Of a stretch of DNA of 64,000 bases, positions 9,012 to 17,549 are shown piece by piece (the first letter of the stretch is position 1; each line of letters begins with the position of its first letter). A model generated the notes under the pieces. That model saw nothing but the letters and a program-made list of their open reading frames with translations, made no database searches and was not told the origin of the DNA. Both the position numbers and the translations under genes were made by a program. This DNA comes from Paenibacillus sp. FSL H8-0537 (GTDB lineage: Bacteria; Bacillota; Bacilli; Paenibacillales; Paenibacillaceae): contig NZ_CP150290.1 in NCBI RefSeq assembly GCF_038051995.1, forward strand, positions 6,548,501-6,612,500. The letters are read 5' to 3'.

Positions 9012-9058
9012 TTCATACATCCCTTTCTATTAAGCGCTTTCAAGAGGTTTATGTACCG

Positions 9059-9096
9059 ATATTAATCTATATTTCATGGTATGTCAATATACTATG
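9059..9096 (-). promoter_or_regulatory. Sigma-A promoter and overlapping operator of the mannoside operon
   Basis: On the minus strand TTGACA (9087-9082) and TAATAT (9064-9059) are separated by exactly 17 bases. An imperfect 22-bp palindrome, half-sites CATGGTAT and ATACTATG six bases apart (9075-9096 on +), covers the -35 box, a repressor-like arrangement. Part of it recurs upstream of the adjacent regulator gene. Confidence 0.75.
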
Positions 9097-9184
9097 TTAT
9101 ATTATTTATTTGCAAATAGCATACTAATCATTTTACTAGGCACAGCTCCGATTCGAGCCCATAAGGCATAACGATATATAGCAG

Positions 9185-9215
9185 AAAACCCTTGCTGTCT
9201 CGGTTGACAGAAGGG
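9185..9215 (-). terminator. Terminator of the GntR/LacI regulator gene
   Basis: CCCTT.TGTC pairs with GACA..AAGGG and is followed by TTTT on the minus strand, about 90 bases after the regulator stop. Confidence 0.7.
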
Positions 9216-9303
9216 CTTTGTCCATCTATATCCTGGTATTCAGTTTCTCTAATAAGCCAGAAAATATGCAAAGCATATACATCCTGCCCAGCAGCCCGTT
9301 TTT

Positions 9304-10458
9304 CTATTGGGGTGCAGGCCCTGTCGATTTGCCAGGGACAAGCTTTACCTGCAGCGATATTTTGCTTGGGAGCGTGGCGCCTTGAATAAGTTCCAGAACA
9401 TTATTGACGGCGAGGCGGCCAATCTCCTTCTCATTCTGCTCCAAGTGCGTGAACGGATACAGCGCCGACGTGCTCTGCGGGCTATCAAAGCAAATAATCG
9501 AAATTTGCTGTGGAATTTGCAGGCCCATCTTTTCTACCGCTTCCTTCGCGATGAGCGCCAGCTCATATTCCATCGCAAACAATGCGGTAATTCGGGGATG
9601 CTCGCGCAGCATCTGCTGAATGATTTTCACATATTTATCAATGAGGTGGCTGCTGGAATTGTCATTGGACGTCCAGTTCATATCGGTCAGCCAGGACGAG
9701 CGGTCCAGCAAAATACCGCCTTCGGCATGCGCCTGCACAAACCCCTCAATCCGTTCCTCAATCGCTACATTATCCGTCACCCGCGAAGCAAGCAGCCCAA
9801 TATGGCGATGCCCGTGGTTAAACAAATGCTGTACACCCATTTTCGTCGCTTCCACATTGTCTGAGCTGATTGCCGTTGTATCCGTCCATTTCAAATAACG
9901 GTCAACCAGCACATGCGGAAATTTATCAATGACCAGCTTCAAAATTTCCGGGCTGAAGTTTTGCCCGCGCGTCGGATAAATAATCAGGCCATCTACCCCG
10001 TATTGGCGCAGCATCTGAATCGCTTTCTCCTCCACATCGGGCTGGGAAAAAGAGATGCGCAGCATCAAATAAACGCCGAGCGCCTGTGCTGTCCGTTCCA
10101 TCTCTGACAGCATTTCCTTGCCATAGCTGTCGCTAAAATCCTCCATAATAAGCCCTAATACAATTTGCTGTGTACGAGCAGCAGCCACTGGATCTTGAGC
10201 AGGAGAGGCTTCCACCTGTTCCTGAATGGCATGCTCAATAACGAAAGAGCCGCGGCCCGGCTGACGCATAATATAGCCGTCCTGCACGAGCATATCCAGT
10301 GCTTTCTTGGAGGTAATCCGGCTGACTGAAAATTCCTCCATCAGCTCCTTCTCCGAAGGGATGCGGTCACCGACCGTATAATCTCCGATTTGAATCTTTT
10401 CGCGCAGCATCAGATACATTTGTTCATATCTAGGCTTTAAAGCGTTCATGCCTTCCAT
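9304..10458 (-). CDS. GntR-type DNA-binding / LacI-type sugar-sensing regulator
   Basis: 384-residue one-component regulator with the AraR-like layout. It has an N-terminal winged helix of the GntR family (residues about 8-78: YEQMYLMLREKIQIGDY, RIPSEKELMEEFSVSRITSKKALDML, GYIMRQPGRGSFV) and a C-terminal periplasmic-binding-like domain of the LacI/GalR type (IVLGLIMEDFSDSYGKEML, DGLIIYPTRG, TAISSDNVEATKMGVQHLFNHGHRHIGLL). It lies just upstream of the GH125/ABC operon on the same strand. A shared sequence near both promoters suggests it represses that operon and itself until a mannoside binds. GAAGGTGA lies seven bases before the ATG at 10458. Confidence 0.92.
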   Translation of the reverse strand: MEGMNALKPRYEQMYLMLREKIQIGDYTVGDRIPSEKELMEEFSVSRITSKKALDMLVQDGYIMRQPGRGSFVIEHAIQEQVEASPAQDPVAAARTQQIVLGLIMEDFSDSYGKEMLSEMERTAQALGVYLMLRISFSQPDVEEKAIQMLRQYGVDGLIIYPTRGQNFSPEILKLVIDKFPHVLVDRYLKWTDTTAISSDNVEATKMGVQHLFNHGHRHIGLLASRVTDNVAIEERIEGFVQAHAEGGILLDRSSWLTDMNWTSNDNSSSHLIDKYVKIIQQMLREHPRITALFAMEYELALIAKEAVEKMGLQIPQQISIICFDSPQSTSALYPFTHLEQNEKEIGRLAVNNVLELIQGATLPSKISLQVKLVPGKSTGPAPQ

Positions 10459-10507
10459 TATACATTCACCTTCAGCATCTATTTGGTCGTACTGGGACGA
10501 TGTCGTA

Positions 10508-10538
10508 ATTATACATATCCACCTAGTATACTATGTCA
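10508..10538 (-). promoter_or_regulatory. Promoter and candidate operator of the GntR/LacI regulator
   Basis: Minus-strand TATAAT at 10513-10508. The + strand 14-mer AGTATACTATGTCA (10525-10538) lies in the -35 zone and differs at two positions from AATATACTATGTTA inside the operator region of the mannoside operon. The -35 hexamer is weak. Confidence 0.55.
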
Positions 10539-10685
10539 TGTCATTTCTGGAAAGCTTATAATGCCGCTTCCGGCAAATGCAAGCTTATCCTTTAGCCCTT
10601 TGAATAAATCTGTCATGGCAGCGGGAGGACCCGGAATATATATAGCTTGAACGGATAATCTGTGCAGAACTCGGAGGTGCATAGG

Positions 10686-10892
10686 ATGGGGCTGCTGTGG
10701 CGGCGGTGGGTTGCCATCAGAACCGAAAGCGGTTCTAGGGCGGATATCATTGACCGATTGGAGGCTCATTTGAAGGCAAGCGGCATTAAGGCAAAAGTTA
10801 CTCTTGAAGGCAATTTGAAACGGCTTCACGTGCTTAAAAAGGACGTTGAAGCCGCTCAGCACCAGCTGGACGCTTTCGACGCCGAACCTTAA
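10686..10892 (+). CDS. Small protein of unknown function (68 aa)
   Basis: I do not recognise this family. The frame starts at ATG 10686 with GGAGGTG eight bases upstream; a start 24 bases earlier lacks such a site. The product MGLLWRRWVAIRTESGSRAD... has no signal peptide or membrane span. It is predicted mostly helical with an alternating pattern (DIIDRLEAHLKASGIKAKVTLEGNLKRLHVLKKDVEAAQHQLDAF) that looks like a compact alpha/beta domain. It is the only + strand gene between minus-strand neighbours, so it must have its own promoter. Composition is protein-like, so I judge it probably real. Confidence 0.6.
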   Translation: MGLLWRRWVAIRTESGSRADIIDRLEAHLKASGIKAKVTLEGNLKRLHVLKKDVEAAQHQLDAFDAEP

Positions 10893-10947
10893 GCAAAGGC
10901 GCGGGCCGGGCACGCATCGATGGATGCGGCTGCCCGGCCGCGCAGAG

Positions 10948-11613
10948 CTATCTGGATGAAGAACGCACCCAGCGATAGCCTTTGCGGACACCATTCATGA
11001 CCCACTCAGGCACAGGCATGGAATGTTTGGATAGAAACGGCATGTAAATCCGGTTGTACGCTTTTTTCAAGTCATCCCACATCATGCAAGGCTCTTCTTT
11101 AAGAAAATCGGATACATCCACGACAAGGCCACGGTCATCGCTCGATACCATTACATTTTTGCCATGAACATCATGTGGAAACAGTCCCTGCTCACGAGCG
11201 TAATCCAAAGCTGCATCAATTTCCGCAATAATTCGGTCCTCGATGATTACACCCTCAAGCACACACTTGTATAACGTTTTCCCTTCAAGCCTGCGCAGCA
11301 TTAAATATTCCAGATCATTGCTTTTGGATGCATGGTAGCAGGTGGAATATGCAGGATGATTGCCCAAACGGCGATAAACTTCCCTTTCTGCTTCCCAGCC
11401 TTCCCTGCCCGGCGCATACACCTTCACGGCTATATCCTGCGCATCCCGATGAACGAATACACCAGCATAATTTCCCGCCCCAAGCAGCTCCCAGCCTTCC
11501 GGCAATACATCCACTTGAATGGGCTCGCCATGGTTAATGCTTTGGAGCTTCACGCCTGCAAGCAGCGTCCGTTCGGTCATCTCAATCCATTTCTCCAGCC
11601 GTTTCTCTTCCAT
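10948..11613 (-). CDS. Kinase-fold protein (Ser/Thr-kinase-like, RIO/Bud32-type)
   Basis: 221-residue soluble protein with a minimal protein-kinase fold. A glycine loop GAGNYAGVF (residues 45-53), the ATP-anchoring Lys64 in AVKVY, a helix-C-like EAEREVYRRL, a catalytic-loop equivalent HDVHGKNVMV (147-156) and a metal-binding Asp166 in VVDVSDF are all visible. The HxxHGKN loop instead of HRDLKxxN places it with the atypical kinases that phosphorylate small molecules, LPS or proteins. No partner gene is adjacent. The target cannot be inferred; activity seems plausible since all key residues are kept. Confidence 0.8.
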   Translation of the reverse strand: MEEKRLEKWIEMTERTLLAGVKLQSINHGEPIQVDVLPEGWELLGAGNYAGVFVHRDAQDIAVKVYAPGREGWEAEREVYRRLGNHPAYSTCYHASKSNDLEYLMLRRLEGKTLYKCVLEGVIIEDRIIAEIDAALDYAREQGLFPHDVHGKNVMVSSDDRGLVVDVSDFLKEEPCMMWDDLKKAYNRIYMPFLSKHSMPVPEWVMNGVRKGYRWVRSSSR

Positions 11614-11685
11614 ACCTTGTGCCTGCCTCTCTCACCATGTCTATACTCTATTCTATTATTTTAAATCGGAAACGGCGAAAAGAAA

Positions 11686-11716
11686 AGAAGAGCGACATAG
11701 GATCGCTCTCCTTCTT
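11686..11716 (-). terminator. Terminator of the TetR-SMR operon
   Basis: AGAGCGA/TCGCTCT stem extended by AAG/CTT pairs, followed on the minus strand by TTCTTTTC. It lies about 40 bases after the last SMR stop. Confidence 0.75.
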
Positions 11717-11752
11717 TAGGTTTATCGTCTATTATTATCCATATCGCAAATA

Positions 11753-12067
11753 TTAACCTACCAGCTTGAGGCCAATAACGCTGCCAATAATCATGAGGAC
11801 GAAGAAGATTTTACGCCAATCGCGTGATTCTCCGAAAAAAATCATCCCCAGAATGACGCTGCCGACCGAGCCGATTCCCGTCCAAATGCCGTATGCGGTA
11901 CTGATCGGAATGTCCTGAAGCGACCGCGACAGGAAGTAGAAGCTGATGAAGCCGAAAATAATCGCTCCTACCGTCCCTCTCCACCGTTTAAAGCCATCTG
12001 ACAGCTTCATGAATGTGACGCCGCCGACCTCGCCAAGGCCGGAAATAATAAGAAAAATCCATGCCAT
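11753..12067 (-). CDS. SMR-family multidrug/guanidinium efflux subunit (YkkD/SugE-like)
   Basis: 104-residue protein with four membrane helices, typical of small multidrug resistance transporters. The essential membrane glutamate is in the first helix (SGLGEVGGVTFMKLSDGF, Glu13). The conserved helix-2/3 motif STAYGIWTGIGSVGSVILGMIFFGES and the C-terminal IGSVIGLKLVG are present. It starts one base after the stop of a second SMR gene, and paired SMR genes usually form heterodimers (YkkCD, EbrAB). The cargo could be cationic drugs or guanidinium; sequence alone does not decide. No guanidine riboswitch was seen; a TetR gene upstream is the likely control. Confidence 0.9.
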   Translation of the reverse strand: MAWIFLIISGLGEVGGVTFMKLSDGFKRWRGTVGAIIFGFISFYFLSRSLQDIPISTAYGIWTGIGSVGSVILGMIFFGESRDWRKIFFVLMIIGSVIGLKLVG

Positions 12068-12068
12068 T

Positions 12069-12476
12069 TTATTTTCCGCCCCTTCCCTGCACGACCGGTG
12101 CTGATTTCAGTGCTTCCGGCGCCGATCCATCCGATGCCTGCTCCTGCTTCGGCTTTTCGCTGGATACGAGCTTAAGTCCGATAATGCCGATGATCAGCGT
12201 GCCGACCAGCAGCAGGCGTTTAATATCCGCAGACTCGCCCAATACCAAAATGCCGAACACGACCGTACCCGCCGTACCAATTCCGGTAAATACCGCATAA
12301 GCCGTGCCGATTTCCAGCAATTGCATGGAACGGGCAAACAGCACAAAGCTAATAATAATTAAAATGACTGTAATGACGCTTATTAGCGGGTCTGTAAATC
12401 CTTTCGAATATTTAAGACCGAAGGTCCAGAATACTTCAAATATGCCCCCGAGTATGACATAAAGCCACGCTTTCAT
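12069..12476 (-). CDS. SMR-family efflux subunit (YkkC-like) with extended C-terminus
   Basis: 135 residues: a normal SMR core of about 105 residues with four membrane helices (Glu14 in GGIFEVFWTFGLKYSKGF; IGTAYAVFTGIGTAGTVVFGILVLGES; IIGIIGLKLV), plus a hydrophilic tail of about 28 residues (SSEKPKQEQASDGSAPE...). The tail is unusual for the family and ends only one base before the next SMR start, so it may have formed by 3' extension. It lies 40 bases after the TetR gene and forms an operon with it. Acts with the following subunit as an inner-membrane proton antiporter. Confidence 0.9.
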   Translation of the reverse strand: MKAWLYVILGGIFEVFWTFGLKYSKGFTDPLISVITVILIIISFVLFARSMQLLEIGTAYAVFTGIGTAGTVVFGILVLGESADIKRLLLVGTLIIGIIGLKLVSSEKPKQEQASDGSAPEALKSAPVVQGRGGK

Positions 12477-12516
12477 ATTAATCTCCTCCTGTTAACCTTC
12501 AATGAAGCCAAGATGA

Positions 12517-13131
12517 CTAAGCTGTCGTCCAGTCTTTCTCTAGCATTTCCCATACGGTCTGCTTGTGCGAGCTGAATACCGACTGTTCATAAATCTGATT
12601 CGCCACGAGCAAACCATCCAGCAGCGTATAAAACACCGCAATCATATTCTCCACATCCCGCTGAGGAAAAATGCCTGCCTGCTGCCCCTCCAAAAATAAT
12701 GCGCCCACAATAGCGTCCACCCGCTGCTCATGCTCCAAAAAATCGACGCGGAACTGCTGCTGCAAATGCTTGGGCGGCATTAGCATCATCCGTTTCAGAA
12801 ACCATTGGCCGACCGTCAAATGCGGAAAGTCCGTGAAAAAATCGTACACCTCGCGCAGCCGCTCCAAAACAGGCCTGCCTTGTGATTGCTGCATAAGCTC
12901 CTCAAATTTCATGCCCTCTTCGGCAATAACATCCGCGCAAAGCTCTAAAAAAAGCTGCTCCTTCGACTTAAAATGAGCATAGATAGATGGCGTCTTAATC
13001 TGAACCGCCTTAGCGATATCGGACATCGACGTTCCTTCGTAGCCAAATTCGGTAAAGATCGTCAAGGCGGCATGCTTAAGACGCTCTGCCGTTGCTTTTG
13101 ATGCTGGCACTTGTATGGTGTCCTTTTTCAT
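12517..13131 (-). CDS. TetR/AcrR family repressor
   Basis: 204-residue regulator. The N-terminal helix-turn-helix (RLKHAALTIFTEFGYEGTSMSDIAKAVQIKTPSIYAHFKSKEQLFLEL) matches the TetR signature; the rest is the variable ligand-binding helical domain with LTVGQWFLKRMMLMPP and LLDGLLVANQIYEQS. A GTG start four codons earlier touches the GAGAGG site, so ATG at 13131 is preferred. First gene of a three-gene operon with two SMR efflux genes. A palindrome just upstream fits an autorepression model in which drug binding releases the operon. Confidence 0.9.
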   Translation of the reverse strand: MKKDTIQVPASKATAERLKHAALTIFTEFGYEGTSMSDIAKAVQIKTPSIYAHFKSKEQLFLELCADVIAEEGMKFEELMQQSQGRPVLERLREVYDFFTDFPHLTVGQWFLKRMMLMPPKHLQQQFRVDFLEHEQRVDAIVGALFLEGQQAGIFPQRDVENMIAVFYTLLDGLLVANQIYEQSVFSSHKQTVWEMLEKDWTTA

Positions 13132-13166
13132 AGCCTCATTCACCTCTCGGCAATCATTCTTTTTAC

Positions 13167-13180
13167 CTAACGAACGTTAG
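13167..13180. promoter_or_regulatory. Candidate TetR operator
   Basis: CTAAC-GAAC-GTTAG inverted repeat, with a further TTAG on its right, 36 bases upstream of the regulator start. This is the usual form of TetR/AcrR operators. Confidence 0.7.
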
Positions 13181-13306
13181 TTAGTCTTTCGATATTGTAT
13201 GACGCCTTTATCTAAAAGTCAAGGCTGCAGGCTCTAGAAGGCAAATTGTACCCGCTCCTCCTTCCATCCTGTACACACAATTGCGGCGGCGTTTACCTTT
13301 ATATAC

Positions 13307-13343
13307 AAAAAAAAGCCCCCTGCCGCTTGGAAGCAGCAGGGAG
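13307..13343 (-). terminator. Terminator of the stalk-protein gene
   Basis: CCCTGC.GCTT pairs with AAGC.GCAGGG and runs into eight T on the minus strand, about 60 bases after the stop at 13405. Confidence 0.85.
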
Positions 13344-13404
13344 GACTTCTTTATTCCTATATTCCAATATTCATATAGCGAGGCGTTTGTTTCCCTCGTC
13401 AATC

Positions 13405-14100
13405 TTATAGTTTTGCTACGCTCACTGCGATTTTTTCCATTTGCGCCTGAGTCAGCACTTGGTCAGGAGAGCTGATGGTGATCGTACGGTCATCAAGCTG
13501 GAAGCTAAGCATTGGCAGGTCGCTTGGCGTATACCATTTCGCTTTTACTCCGTTCGACAGCACAACCTCCTTGCTTTCATAACCGTCCGAGTAGTCTCTC
13601 GGAGATACATTGACGGTCATATGATTGAAAATCACACTAACGCCGTCGCCCCCAGCAAACGATTTGACAAAAGTATCTCCGGCTGCCATCTGCTTAGGTG
13701 CATATGCCGTTTCGAAGCCATCAAATGCAGCGAATTCCTTCTTGATCGCTTTTATTTGCGCATCGCTGTATTTAACCTCCACATACTGCTCGGATGCTTG
13801 CTGCCCTTTGCCAATCAGCACCTGATTGTTTTTCGAATCATATTGAATCGGTGTATGGAGCGCTCCGGCAAGCGAGCGGACAGGCAGATACATTTTATCC
13901 TGATACATAATTGGCGAAAGCTTGTGGCCGTTCTCATCTTTAAGGGTATAAGCAGCTCCGTCGACTTTGACACTGATATTGCCATTCAAATAGGCAGAAA
14001 TTTTTTGGAGGCTAGCTCCAGCGTATACGCCTGCTGCGCCCGTCAATGTCATTCCAACAACTACCATCGATACGATACCTTTTTTCATGTTGTTTTTCAT
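13405..14100 (-). CDS. Secreted stalk-domain protein (copper amine oxidase N-terminal-like)
   Basis: 231-residue exported protein: signal peptide MKNNMKKGIVSMVVVGMTLTG..AAGVYA, then a 'stalk' or copper-amine-oxidase-N-like beta domain (ISAYLNGNISVKVDGAAY..., SPIMYQDKMYLPVRSLAGAL, NQVLIGKG), then a C-terminal region I do not recognise (FETAYAPKQMAAGDTFVKSF to the end). Such domains are abundant in Paenibacillus and sit at the cell surface without the oxidase catalytic part. AAGGAG precedes the ATG. Monocistronic, with its own terminator. Confidence 0.8.
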   Translation of the reverse strand: MKNNMKKGIVSMVVVGMTLTGAAGVYAGASLQKISAYLNGNISVKVDGAAYTLKDENGHKLSPIMYQDKMYLPVRSLAGALHTPIQYDSKNNQVLIGKGQQASEQYVEVKYSDAQIKAIKKEFAAFDGFETAYAPKQMAAGDTFVKSFAGGDGVSVIFNHMTVNVSPRDYSDGYESKEVVLSNGVKAKWYTPSDLPMLSFQLDDRTITISSPDQVLTQAQMEKIAVSVAKL

Positions 14101-14407
14101 TTTTATGATCTCCTTTTGAATACTCCGATTTTTTGTTTTATCTCTATTTTTATAATTTCAATTATTGGACGCTCTAGCTGGACGCTACTGCTGTCCCTCC
14201 TCGTTTGCCGCTGCTGCGTCCTCCCTGATGAATACAGTATATAAAGCGGATATCTCAAGACTACGTCCAGCTTGTATCTAACTTGTAAATAATATTCCCC
14301 AATTACAGCGCGTCTGAATACTTTAGCAGGCAGCAAAAAACAGCAGGGCTTCATTACGACATTTTAGCGCCGTGAATTCCTGCTGTTTTCTGTTTTCTAT
14401 TTTCCAT
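14101..14407. other. Intergenic region with terminator of the MBL/ABC operon
   Basis: 307 bases. The part at 14335-14389 is a minus-strand terminator: AACAGCAGG pairs with CCTGCTGTT over a long loop and six T follow. The rest is the upstream region of the stalk-protein gene; no convincing gene or clear promoter boxes were seen there. Confidence 0.55.
14335..14389 (-). terminator. Probable terminator of the MBL/ABC operon
   Basis: Nine-base stem with long loop and a run of six T on the minus strand, 19 bases after the MBL protein stop at 14408. The large loop (about 35 bases) lowers confidence. Confidence 0.55.
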
Positions 14408-15772
14408 TTAAAAATTCAACCGATCCCCCGGACTCAGCGAATAAACGCCCTCATAGCCCTCTTCCTTCAACACCGCAAGCAGCCCGTCGGTTCTTGGCTT
14501 AACCGCATGCGCTAGCACGGTGGTGCGGCTGGGCACCCGCTCCAGCATCTGGCGGACATCCGGCAGGCCCTGATGCACCTTATAGCGGATATGCTGCACG
14601 GATAGCCGGTAGCGCGACGGGCTACTCCCACTGCCGCCACTGTCCTCGCTGCTCCGCAATGCCTTTTCGCCATAAGAGCCTGCTGCGAGATGTCCGGTCA
14701 GCAATACGGCATGGTGAGCGTCACCCGAAAGCTGCTGATAGTACCACCGTGCAACTTCTGACTGCATCATGCCATCATTCGTAAAAATCAGGGCACTGCC
14801 CTTGCAGGCAAGCGCCCTTAAGCGCTCCTCTTCGCTTGCGACAATCGCAAGCCTCCCACTCGCCAGCAGCGCCTCCATACGAGCCAGCGCTCCGCCGGCC
14901 AGCCATTCCGGCAGCGCAGCCAGCTGTTGGAGCGGCTCCATCAGCGCCCGCTCTACGATAAGCTGCACCTCTGGGAAGCGCTCGCTCGCCCACACCAATA
15001 GCTCCTGCCCTCTCCCGCTCGTCGGCACCGGATAAAGCACTGAGCCCTGTGCCCGCAGCACCTCCTCGGTCGCCCGTTCCAGCTCCGCCAGCCGAACCGC
15101 CTGCGAATCCGGATTCGCCCCGTAAGCTGCGTCGATGATCGCAAGATCGGCGATACAGCTTGTCTCTGAAATCGGACAGCGAGCGTCATCCGCCCCTTCT
15201 CTGCCCCCGCCAATCGCTCCGAGCCGCGGCTCATCTGCTGCAAGCAAGCCCGATTCTGCGGTATAATCGCCTGAGAAATACACCAGCTTGCCGTGCCAAT
15301 CAAGCGCCAGCCATACCGCGCCTGGCAAATGCCCGCTGCGCCCCCATTTTATGCGCAGCCCAGGGACTACGCTGCTCCATTCATCAGCGGTGGATCGCTC
15401 CTCCAAATAGGCAAATCGGATAGCCGCAATATGCTCATCCCCATAAGGAAGCTCGGCAGCCTGTGAGCGGGCATAACGATTCCACGCCTGAAAATAACCC
15501 GGAAGCTGCTGCGCCGTCACGCGGCTCGTCCATACTTCACCTTCATAACCGTGCTTATACAGCAGCGGCAGCGCCATGGAATGATCCTCATGCGCATGCG
15601 ATAAGAATACCGCTTTCAGCTGCGGAATCACTTCCGGGCACATGAGCGGATATTGTCCGCCGCCTTCTTTTTTTCCGCCGCAATCCAGCAACACCGCTTC
15701 GTCTTTATATTGCAGCAAATAGCTGGAGCGTCCGTGTTCGCCCGCTCCGCCCCATATGGTCAGTTGCATCAT
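14408..15772 (-). CDS. Metallo-beta-lactamase fold hydrolase (beta-CASP-like)
   Basis: 454-residue cytoplasmic protein of the MBL superfamily. The metal-binding motif is SHAHEDHSMALP (His59, His61, Asp63, His64), with further ligands in GHLPGAVWLALDWHGKLVYFSGDYTAESG and a C-terminal TVLAHAV. The layout with an inserted cap domain (residues about 215-330) and a late His is that of RNA-processing beta-CASP enzymes such as YSH1/RNase J relatives, but the RNA-binding parts of RNase J are absent. Its start is three bases after the permease stop and has only a weak GTGGA site, so translation is likely coupled. Why it is in a transporter operon is unclear; it might act on the imported compound. Confidence 0.8.
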   Translation of the reverse strand: MMQLTIWGGAGEHGRSSYLLQYKDEAVLLDCGGKKEGGGQYPLMCPEVIPQLKAVFLSHAHEDHSMALPLLYKHGYEGEVWTSRVTAQQLPGYFQAWNRYARSQAAELPYGDEHIAAIRFAYLEERSTADEWSSVVPGLRIKWGRSGHLPGAVWLALDWHGKLVYFSGDYTAESGLLAADEPRLGAIGGGREGADDARCPISETSCIADLAIIDAAYGANPDSQAVRLAELERATEEVLRAQGSVLYPVPTSGRGQELLVWASERFPEVQLIVERALMEPLQQLAALPEWLAGGALARMEALLASGRLAIVASEEERLRALACKGSALIFTNDGMMQSEVARWYYQQLSGDAHHAVLLTGHLAAGSYGEKALRSSEDSGGSGSSPSRYRLSVQHIRYKVHQGLPDVRQMLERVPSRTTVLAHAVKPRTDGLLAVLKEEGYEGVYSLSPGDRLNF

Positions 15773-15775
15773 CAG

Positions 15776-17446
15776 CTATTCCACTTTCTGTTGTGAGCTA
15801 AAAACATTCATCGCCAGCAGCAGTATGGTTGTGACGCCGACCGTTATGACGGCCATCGCCATCCCCATCGACACCTCTCCCTGCTCAAACTGGGCAAAAA
15901 TATAGGTCGCCGACGTTTTCATCGAAGGCGGCAGGACGAGCAGCGACGCCACAAGCTCCCGATTGGATATCGTGAACGTCATCATCCAGCCCGCCAGCAT
16001 GCCGGGCAGCAGCAGCGGCAGCAAAATCCGCCGCAGCACATATAGCTTGCGCCCTCCAAACACTTGGCCCGCCTGCAGCAGCATCGGGTCGATTTGCCCG
16101 TAGCTCGCTTTCACATACTGCACAGTGTAAGGCAAGAACAAGATGACATACGTTAGCACCACCATGCCGTATGTATTGTAAAGCGGAATCGGCATCCACT
16201 TCGCATTCCATAACAAAATCAAACCTACGACGATAACGATGCCCGGCACTGTATTCGGCAGTAAGCTGAACAGATCAACCAGCTTCTGTCCCGGCGTACG
16301 TGAACGCTGCACCGTTAGGGCGAACCATGTGCCCAGCACGACGGCAATCGTGGAAGCGACAATCGACAGGCCGAAGCTGTTCAATAGCGCATCCAGACTG
16401 GAAGAACCCGGCGTAAGCAGCTCCACATAATGCTGAAGCGTCAAATTGTCCCATGCGAGGCCGACGCCGCGCAGCTTCAAGAGGGATGCCGTAATAATCG
16501 AAAAATAAGGAATGCCGATGGAGGCAATGAGCAGTACCGCAATGTACAGCCAGCACAATATCCGGCCCCAGCGGCTCATCGTTGCAGTCTGCTTGATGGC
16601 GCCCTTGCCGCCGACTAAACGATAGGAAAAGCGGCTGCTAATCGTGCTTTGGATGTACCACATCACAAGGCAAGCCGCGAGCAGCACCGAAGCAAGGGAA
16701 GTCGCCTTGCCAAAATCAATCGGCCAGCTGGAAATATATTTATGGATTTCCGAGGTCATGACGTAAAAGCCGATTTTGCGCCCAAAGGTCGCGGGTGTGC
16801 CGAACTCGGCAATCGTTTTTACAAAAATGAGCAGGCTGCCCATGACGTAGCTGGACAACAGCAGCGGCAGCACGATGCGCCGCAAGCGGTACAGGAAGCC
16901 GCCGCCATGTACCGCTGCCGCTTCCTCCATGCTTCCGCCGATTTGCAGCAGCGCATTGCGCAGCAGCAAATACAGAAACGGAAATAAATGCAGGCTCATA
17001 ATCGCCACCATGCCGCCAAAGCTGAAGAAGGCGGGGGTGATGGCCGAGGATGCCGGAATGAATTGCTCCATGTAGCCATTCGTCTGCATGAACAGCATCC
17101 AGCCCATCGACCCGATGTAAGGCGGCGTCATGAAGGGGATGAGCAGCACGATATCCAGCCACTTGTGGCGGCGCAGCGGCGTCTTTGCCATAACCCAAGC
17201 CAGCGGGAAAGCAAGCACTGTCGTCGCCGCGATGACGCATAGTCCCAGCCAAATCGAGTTAAACAGCACCTCGCTAAGCTCGCTCTGCCTAATGATTTGC
17301 AGCGGTGCCAGCAAATCCAGCTTCTGGTCGGTATATAAGCTCGTGCCGAATACGATCAGCAGAGGCGCGAGTACCAGCATCCCGAGAAGAGCCAGCGCCA
17401 GTCCCATGCCGAGCCAAACATAGTTTTTGAACAAAGAGGATAACAT
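15776..17446 (-). CDS. Fe(3+)/phosphonate-type ABC transporter permease (double-domain)
   Basis: 556-residue permease made of two homologous BPD-type halves of about 270 residues each, as in FbpB/SfuB/ThiP. Two EAA loops are visible: SMEEAAAVHGGGFLYRLRRIVLPLLL in the first half and DPMLLQAGQVFGGRKLYVLRRILLPLLLP in the second, the latter deviating at the EAA position. About twelve membrane helices in all. Start ATG has AGGTGG upstream. It follows the binding-protein gene after 100 bases that include an 11-bp direct repeat. Works with the adjacent ATPase and lipoprotein as an importer. Confidence 0.9.
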   Translation of the reverse strand: MLSSLFKNYVWLGMGLALALLGMLVLAPLLIVFGTSLYTDQKLDLLAPLQIIRQSELSEVLFNSIWLGLCVIAATTVLAFPLAWVMAKTPLRRHKWLDIVLLIPFMTPPYIGSMGWMLFMQTNGYMEQFIPASSAITPAFFSFGGMVAIMSLHLFPFLYLLLRNALLQIGGSMEEAAAVHGGGFLYRLRRIVLPLLLSSYVMGSLLIFVKTIAEFGTPATFGRKIGFYVMTSEIHKYISSWPIDFGKATSLASVLLAACLVMWYIQSTISSRFSYRLVGGKGAIKQTATMSRWGRILCWLYIAVLLIASIGIPYFSIITASLLKLRGVGLAWDNLTLQHYVELLTPGSSSLDALLNSFGLSIVASTIAVVLGTWFALTVQRSRTPGQKLVDLFSLLPNTVPGIVIVVGLILLWNAKWMPIPLYNTYGMVVLTYVILFLPYTVQYVKASYGQIDPMLLQAGQVFGGRKLYVLRRILLPLLLPGMLAGWMMTFTISNRELVASLLVLPPSMKTSATYIFAQFEQGEVSMGMAMAVITVGVTTILLLAMNVFSSQQKVE

Positions 17447-17460
17447 CGTCAGACCACCTA

Positions 17461-17493
17461 TCTATTACCTGTCTATTACCTGTCTATTGCCAG
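17461..17493. repeat. Short tandem repeat, 11-bp unit
   Basis: TCTATTACCTG twice, then a third degenerate copy TCTATTGCCAG, between permease and binding-protein genes. The related string TGTCTATTA also occurs upstream of the ATPase gene near 19682. Possibly slippage; no function evident. Confidence 0.5.
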
Positions 17494-17549
17494 CACCGCC
17501 CGATAACTGATGCCTTAGGGCAGCAGATATCAGGCGGCTGGTGTTCGCT

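Noticed and set aside
10536..10994. 152-codon minus-strand frame overlapping the 68-aa gene and the kinase-like gene end
   Set aside because: No ribosome site, overlaps two better-supported genes, and composition is atypical.
12477..12516. Possible guanidine-I (ykkC) riboswitch before the SMR pair
   Set aside because: The space is only 40 bases, far too short, and the operon begins with a TetR gene.
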